Source: Deltaproteobacteria bacterium (lineage in GTDB: Bacteria; DRYD01). Taken from it: a stretch of 11,666 nt of DNA. Position numbers and translations under genes: made by a program. The stretch spans positions 1-11,666 of the forward strand of contig JAPYWL010000041.1 in assembly GCA_028276365.1 (NCBI GenBank), written 5' to 3'. The notes beneath the pieces are model-generated. The model had not been told where the DNA came from, ran no database searches, and was given only the letters and a program-made list of their open reading frames with translations. Of the stretch, positions 8,205-11,666 are shown one piece after another. Each line of letters begins with the position of its first letter. Positions within the stretch are counted from its first letter, which is position 1.

Positions 8205-8212
8205 GGGGTGAT
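8205..8212 (+). promoter_or_regulatory. Ribosome binding site that sets the start at GTG 8217
   Basis: GGGGTGAT matches the anti-SD complement GAGGTGAT at 7 of 8 positions and ends 4 bases before GTG 8217. The earlier in-frame GTG at 8208 lies inside this site and has no site of its own, so 8217 is the better start and the protein loses three residues. Confidence 0.75.
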
Positions 8213-8216
8213 ATTT

Positions 8217-10331
8217 GTGGATAAAAGTGCTCAAATAGAAAGAAATGTAAGAATAGAATTAACTAAAGCCAAATTACTATTAAGTTCTAAAAATAAGGAA
8301 TTAGCTTTTGAAACATTCTTTAATATTTTAAATAATAGTTCCATTGATTTAAAATATAGATTAGAAGCTTTAGGTTATTTAGCATTAAATAAATTATCCC
8401 TAAATGAAGTTATTAATATATTAAAAGATATTTTGCTAAAGGAAAATTTAAGTGAATTTGATATTATCACATTAGCTAGAAAATTTAAGGAGCTGAATAA
8501 ATTAGATGAGTTAGCTAATATTATAACAGAGGTTATTAATAATACTTTTTATAATTCTAATAAAAGATTTTACCTTATTAAAGTAGCTTTTGATTTTTTT
8601 GATAATGAGTTTAAAAGAGAATTAATAAATAAAATTTCATTATCTGATAATCCTGTTGATTTTTTAAATTTAGTATCAGTTATTAAAGAAAATACAGCTT
8701 ATAGAGAATTAATAAAAACAATATTAATAGAAAAAATTAATGATACTTCTGATTTTTTTAATAAAATAGTATATTATAATATTTTTGCCAATTTATATGG
8801 AGTTAATGAATTGTATAAGCTGATAATTGATGATTATGAAAGATTTTATAAAATCGATTATTTAATTTTGTTGTATATTTTACTAGTTTACTTTAGAGAT
8901 AGAAATTTATTAAGCAATTTAGAAAATTTTATTGAAATTAATTTTAAAGATTCTTTTATATATATCTTTTTCTATAATTTAAGGCGAGTTATTATTAAGG
9001 AAGAGGTAGTAGTAAATTTTTTAAATTTTGAGGAACTTTATAATCAAAATAAAAATCTGTTTTTAGCTTTTGTGGGTTTTGTTTTTACTAAAAATTTAAT
9101 ACAAGATTTTAGGGATTATATAGATAATTTTAAAGATTATAGAGGAGTGATTTTTAAAAGATTAATTAATTCCTTTATTAATCAAGATATAGTAGATATA
9201 ATAAACAATTTTGATATTAGTAATGGAGAGAATGAATATTTTATTGAGGAACAAGCTATTATTGAATTAAATAATTCTACATTTAGTAATTTATATAAGG
9301 AATTTGAATTAGTAAAACAAGAATCTTTAAAAGAATCTGAATTATCCAAAATTAATTCTGAATTTGAAACTAATGAAAATATTAAAAATGAAAATATTAA
9401 AGAAGAAGAAATAAAAATTGATGAAGTTAAATCCGAAGAAATTGAATCTAAAGAAGAAAGTGAATTTAAAGAAACTAAAATTGACGAAACTAAAATTATT
9501 CAAAATGAGAAGAATAAACAAATTGAACAAATTAATGAAGCTGAGCAAACTATTAATAAACTTGATCAAATTAAAGATACTCAAATCGAATATAGTCAAG
9601 TTAAAAGTGAAGAGCCTGAAAACCAAATAGAAAATATCGAAAATGAGCAAATAAATGAGCAAATTAAAACCGATAAAAATCAAATAGATGAAAATCAAAT
9701 AATAACTGATCAAGAAAGTATAATATCTGAAGTAGAAAAAGATATTGAAAAAATATTTTATCAAGAAATTACAGATGAAATTACAGATGTTAAAGAAAAT
9801 GAAGAATTTGATGTTGATAATTTAATTAAAAATTTTTCTAATTTTAATAAAAAAGAAATTGAAGATCTAAAGGAATCGATAATGAATAATTTAAAATTCA
9901 AAGAAGATTTTTTTACCAAATTAGAAGATTATATTCTTAACGAAAGTAATATTAAGAATGAATTTAACAATGTTGTTTCATTACTTAATTTTGTAAGAAA
10001 CATAGATAATAATATATTTCATAAACTAATAAAAGTATTAGTTTCTGTACTTTTAGAATATAATTACTTAGATTTATATAATATATTGTCTTCTACAGTT
10101 GGAATAAGTAAAGTTTCTTTAAAAGAATATTTTGTTGATAATGATTTATTGGATTTTAATTTAAATATAAATAATTTCATCGAATTTATAGAATTTATTG
10201 TAAATAATAAACTAGAAAATATAGAAGGGATTATCAGGTTGTTAGTTTATTTAAATGAATTGAACGAGTTAAATAATGATTCTAAAATTAAAATTAACTC
10301 CTTGATAAGTAAGTTAATCAAATTAATTTAG
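8217..10331 (+). CDS. Unrecognised helical-repeat protein with acidic linker, upstream of ftsK
   Basis: I do not recognise this 704-residue protein. Residues 1 to about 360 are a run of helices; the first part (KAKLLLSSKNKELAFETFFN and on) resembles TPR or other alpha-solenoid spacing. Residues about 362-532 are a low-complexity Glu/Lys/Ile/Asn/Gln linker, net acidic. Residues about 533-704 are a second helical domain (LKESIMNNLKF to the end, KLIKLI). I see no signal peptide, no convincing transmembrane segment, no catalytic motif, and no cysteine or tryptophan. The GTG start is chosen because GGGGTGAT precedes it; an in-frame GTG at 8208 overlaps that site. It lies 32 bases after pheS and 10 bases before ftsK, so it is probably co-expressed with both. 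A scaffold or adaptor role is suggested by the architecture only. That it is a real gene is well supported by length, start site and operon position. Confidence 0.85.
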   Translation: MDKSAQIERNVRIELTKAKLLLSSKNKELAFETFFNILNNSSIDLKYRLEALGYLALNKLSLNEVINILKDILLKENLSEFDIITLARKFKELNKLDELANIITEVINNTFYNSNKRFYLIKVAFDFFDNEFKRELINKISLSDNPVDFLNLVSVIKENTAYRELIKTILIEKINDTSDFFNKIVYYNIFANLYGVNELYKLIIDDYERFYKIDYLILLYILLVYFRDRNLLSNLENFIEINFKDSFIYIFFYNLRRVIIKEEVVVNFLNFEELYNQNKNLFLAFVGFVFTKNLIQDFRDYIDNFKDYRGVIFKRLINSFINQDIVDIINNFDISNGENEYFIEEQAIIELNNSTFSNLYKEFELVKQESLKESELSKINSEFETNENIKNENIKEEEIKIDEVKSEEIESKEESEFKETKIDETKIIQNEKNKQIEQINEAEQTINKLDQIKDTQIEYSQVKSEEPENQIENIENEQINEQIKTDKNQIDENQIITDQESIISEVEKDIEKIFYQEITDEITDVKENEEFDVDNLIKNFSNFNKKEIEDLKESIMNNLKFKEDFFTKLEDYILNESNIKNEFNNVVSLLNFVRNIDNNIFHKLIKVLVSVLLEYNYLDLYNILSSTVGISKVSLKEYFVDNDLLDFNLNINNFIEFIEFIVNNKLENIEGIIRLLVYLNELNELNNDSKIKINSLISKLIKLI
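9372..9788 (+). repeat. Short tandem duplications in the linker-coding region
   Basis: Three small tandem pairs sit in the low-complexity linker of the unknown protein. A 15-base unit AATGAAAATATTAAA is repeated exactly at 9372-9401 and encodes NENIK twice. A 12-base unit AATGAGCAAAT(A/T) is repeated at 9642-9665, with one mismatch at the last base. A 12-base unit GAAATTACAGAT is repeated exactly at 9765-9788 and encodes EITD twice. All units are multiples of three, so the frame is kept. They look like local slippage duplications, not a mobile repeat family. Confidence 0.7.
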
Positions 10332-10341
10332 TTTTTTATAA

Positions 10342-11666
10342 ATGGTTAAAAATTCTAAATTAAAAGAAATTTTATTTTTGCTATTATTGTTATTATCAAG
10401 TTTTATTTTAATTATAAGTTATTTTGATTTTAGTAATGATAAGTTATTTTTAAATGTTAGGTTTCTTTTAGATAATATTTTAGGGTTTAATAAGTGGGTT
10501 TTACCCACTTTTATTGTTTTACTGTCTATGTTTATTTTTTTTGAGAATAGGAATTTTGGGTTACATTTACTTAGTAGTCTATTTCTGGTTTTGCCTATTG
10601 TTATATTATTCCCCGATTTTAATTCCAAAAGTTTTTTACTAAAAAAAACTATTGAAAATTACATTGGATTCACTTTAAATTATTTTATCAATGTGTTATT
10701 ATTTTTTATTTCTTTTATATATTTCTTTGAAATTTCTATCAACGACTTATTTAATAATAAGATTCCATTTTTTTTATTTAAAACCTTTAGCAATTTAATT
10801 TTTATTTTATCTAAATTATTTTATTTATTCTTTAAATCTCTTGATTTTTTAGGAATGATTTTTATTAAGTTTTTTCAAATTATAAAAAAGTCTATTATTA
10901 ATAATAATGTTTCTAATAAATCTCAAAATGTAAGGGAGATAGAATTAAATGAATTAGTAAATAAATTTAAAAATAACAGAAATAATAGTATAAGTAAGTT
11001 AAATGATAATGAAGATTTTGTAGATCAGAAAGAAAATAAATCTAAACAGAAGAAAACTAAAGTATCCTTAACATTAGATATAGAGATAGATGAAGAATTT
11101 ATTAAAGAGAATGCATTAAAAGAAATTGATAATTATTACATACCATCTCCTAAGTTTTTACATAGTTTAGTTTCAAAGATATATCCTCGTCCTAAGAGTA
11201 ATACTGTAAAAGACTATAGTGATATATTAGAAGATGCTTTGAATAATTTTGGAATAAAATCTAAGGTAATAGATGTAATTACTGGGCCATCTATAACTCG
11301 TTATGAATTACAAATAGAAAAGGGTATAAAAGTTTCACAAGTACTAAGGTTGAAAAACGATATTGCTTTAGCGTTAGCTGCTATTGCTGTTAGGATTGAA
11401 GCCCCTATCCCTGGGAAATCTGCTATTGGTATTGAAGTACCTAATGATAAACCAATTCCTGTTTATTTATCTGATATCCTTTTAACCGATGATTTCTTAA
11501 ATACCTCTTATGAAATACCATTAGCTTTAGGTAAAGATATTTCAGGTAATATTGTTATAAGTGATTTAGTTAGGATGCCACATTTATTAATAGCGGGTTC
11601 TACAGGTAGTGGAAAAACTGTATGTATTAATTCTATTATTTGTAGTTTATTATTTAATTTTGCTCC
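10342..11666 (+). CDS. ftsK: FtsK/SpoIIIE DNA translocase (3' partial)
   Basis: FtsK/SpoIIIE is a membrane-anchored hexameric motor that pumps chromosomal DNA through the division septum. The frame runs from ATG 10342 to the window edge, giving 441 residues and cutting the motor domain. Hydrophobic segments at about 9-27, 52-67, 74-90 and 107-131 form the membrane anchor, with another hydrophobic, lysine-containing stretch at 151-183. A polar Lys/Asn linker (about 184-245) follows. The alpha-domain region has GPSITRYELQ at about 315-324, ALALAAIAVRIEAPIPGKSA at 342-361, IGIEVPN and PLALGKDISG. Walker A GSTGSGKT is at 419-426. Walker B and the gamma domain lie outside. An in-frame stop sits just before the ATG, so this is the earliest start; no Shine-Dalgarno is visible. 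It begins 10 bases after the preceding gene, suggesting translational coupling. A terminator-like hairpin lies in codons 51-56. Confidence 0.96.
   Translation, partial: MVKNSKLKEILFLLLLLLSSFILIISYFDFSNDKLFLNVRFLLDNILGFNKWVLPTFIVLLSMFIFFENRNFGLHLLSSLFLVLPIVILFPDFNSKSFLLKKTIENYIGFTLNYFINVLLFFISFIYFFEISINDLFNNKIPFFLFKTFSNLIFILSKLFYLFFKSLDFLGMIFIKFFQIIKKSIINNNVSNKSQNVREIELNELVNKFKNNRNNSISKLNDNEDFVDQKENKSKQKKTKVSLTLDIEIDEEFIKENALKEIDNYYIPSPKFLHSLVSKIYPRPKSNTVKDYSDILEDALNNFGIKSKVIDVITGPSITRYELQIEKGIKVSQVLRLKNDIALALAAIAVRIEAPIPGKSAIGIEVPNDKPIPVYLSDILLTDDFLNTSYEIPLALGKDISGNIVISDLVRMPHLLIAGSTGSGKTVCINSIICSLLFNFA
10492..10520 (+). terminator. Terminator-like hairpin inside ftsK
   Basis: AAGTGGGT (10492-10499) and ACCCACTT (10503-10510) form a perfect 8-bp stem with four G-C pairs and a TTT loop. 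TTATTGTTTT follows, giving the shape of an intrinsic terminator reading on the + strand. The other strand has no T-rich tail. It lies 150 bases inside ftsK and encodes KWVLPT, so it may be a partial attenuator or chance. Structure is seen; function is inferred. Confidence 0.35.

Noticed and set aside
9418-9630. Same-strand overlapping frame of 70 codons in the linker region
   Set aside because: Lys/Leu/Asn-rich product from low-complexity A-rich DNA, wholly inside a better supported gene.
9342-9764. Antisense open frame of 140 codons opposite the linker of the unknown protein
   Set aside because: Its product is Phe/Ile/Leu/Asn-rich, which is the shadow of Glu/Lys/Ile/Asn codons on the other strand; no ribosome binding site or recognisable domain.
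10419-10628. Antisense open frame of 69 codons at the start of ftsK
   Set aside because: Lies fully within the FtsK membrane-anchor coding region, which has clear hydrophobic segments in the + frame.
2-11666. Recoding of TGA, suggested by seven stops that are all TAA or TAG
   Set aside because: Conserved tryptophans use TGG and no conserved gene has an in-frame TGA; seven stops in AT-rich DNA are too few to mean anything.

Overview
The window comes from a very AT-rich bacterium. Seven genes are complete or complete at one end, an eighth is cut by the right edge, and all lie on the + strand. Bacterial identity rests on plsX, bacterial-type rplK/rplA, single-subunit-type pheS and an FtsK/SpoIIIE translocase. 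The standard genetic code fits: Trp is TGG, every conserved protein reads through without in-frame TGA, and all visible stops are TAA or TAG. Arginine is mostly AGA/AGG. I cannot place the phylum from sequence alone. Extreme AT content, scattered operons and a cyclic-2,3-diphosphoglycerate-synthetase-like GTPase suggest an uncultured or deep-branching lineage, but that is inference.

Layout. 2-1036: 3' part of a cDPG-synthetase-like P-loop GTPase gene. 1071-1550 and 1585-2289: rplK and rplA, ribosomal proteins L11 and L1. 2370-3515: plsX, phospholipid synthesis. 3572-6991: sbcC/rad50-like DNA repair ATPase. 7081-8184: pheS. 8217-10331: an unrecognised 704-residue helical-repeat protein with a long acidic linker; its start is corrected here from GTG 8208 to GTG 8217. 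10342-11666: 5' part of ftsK/spoIIIE, reaching just past Walker A. Intergenic gaps are 34, 34, 80, 56, 89, 32 and 10 bases, so there is no gene-free stretch above 300 bases, and I saw no RNA gene, mobile element or CRISPR array.

How the genes work together. The tight same-strand spacing suggests one or a few transcription units. cDPGS-like/rplK/rplA look like one unit. pheS, the unknown protein and ftsK look like another. plsX and sbcC may have their own promoters. The products belong to unrelated housekeeping processes (translation, lipid synthesis, DNA repair, chromosome segregation). Several genes lack their usual partners next door: rplJ/rplL, nusG, sbcD, pheT and the fab genes. The most interesting items are the unknown protein encoded directly before ftsK, the GTPase gene next to rplK, and a terminator-like hairpin inside the ftsK coding region. 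I did not find convincing evidence of a new defence or mobile system.
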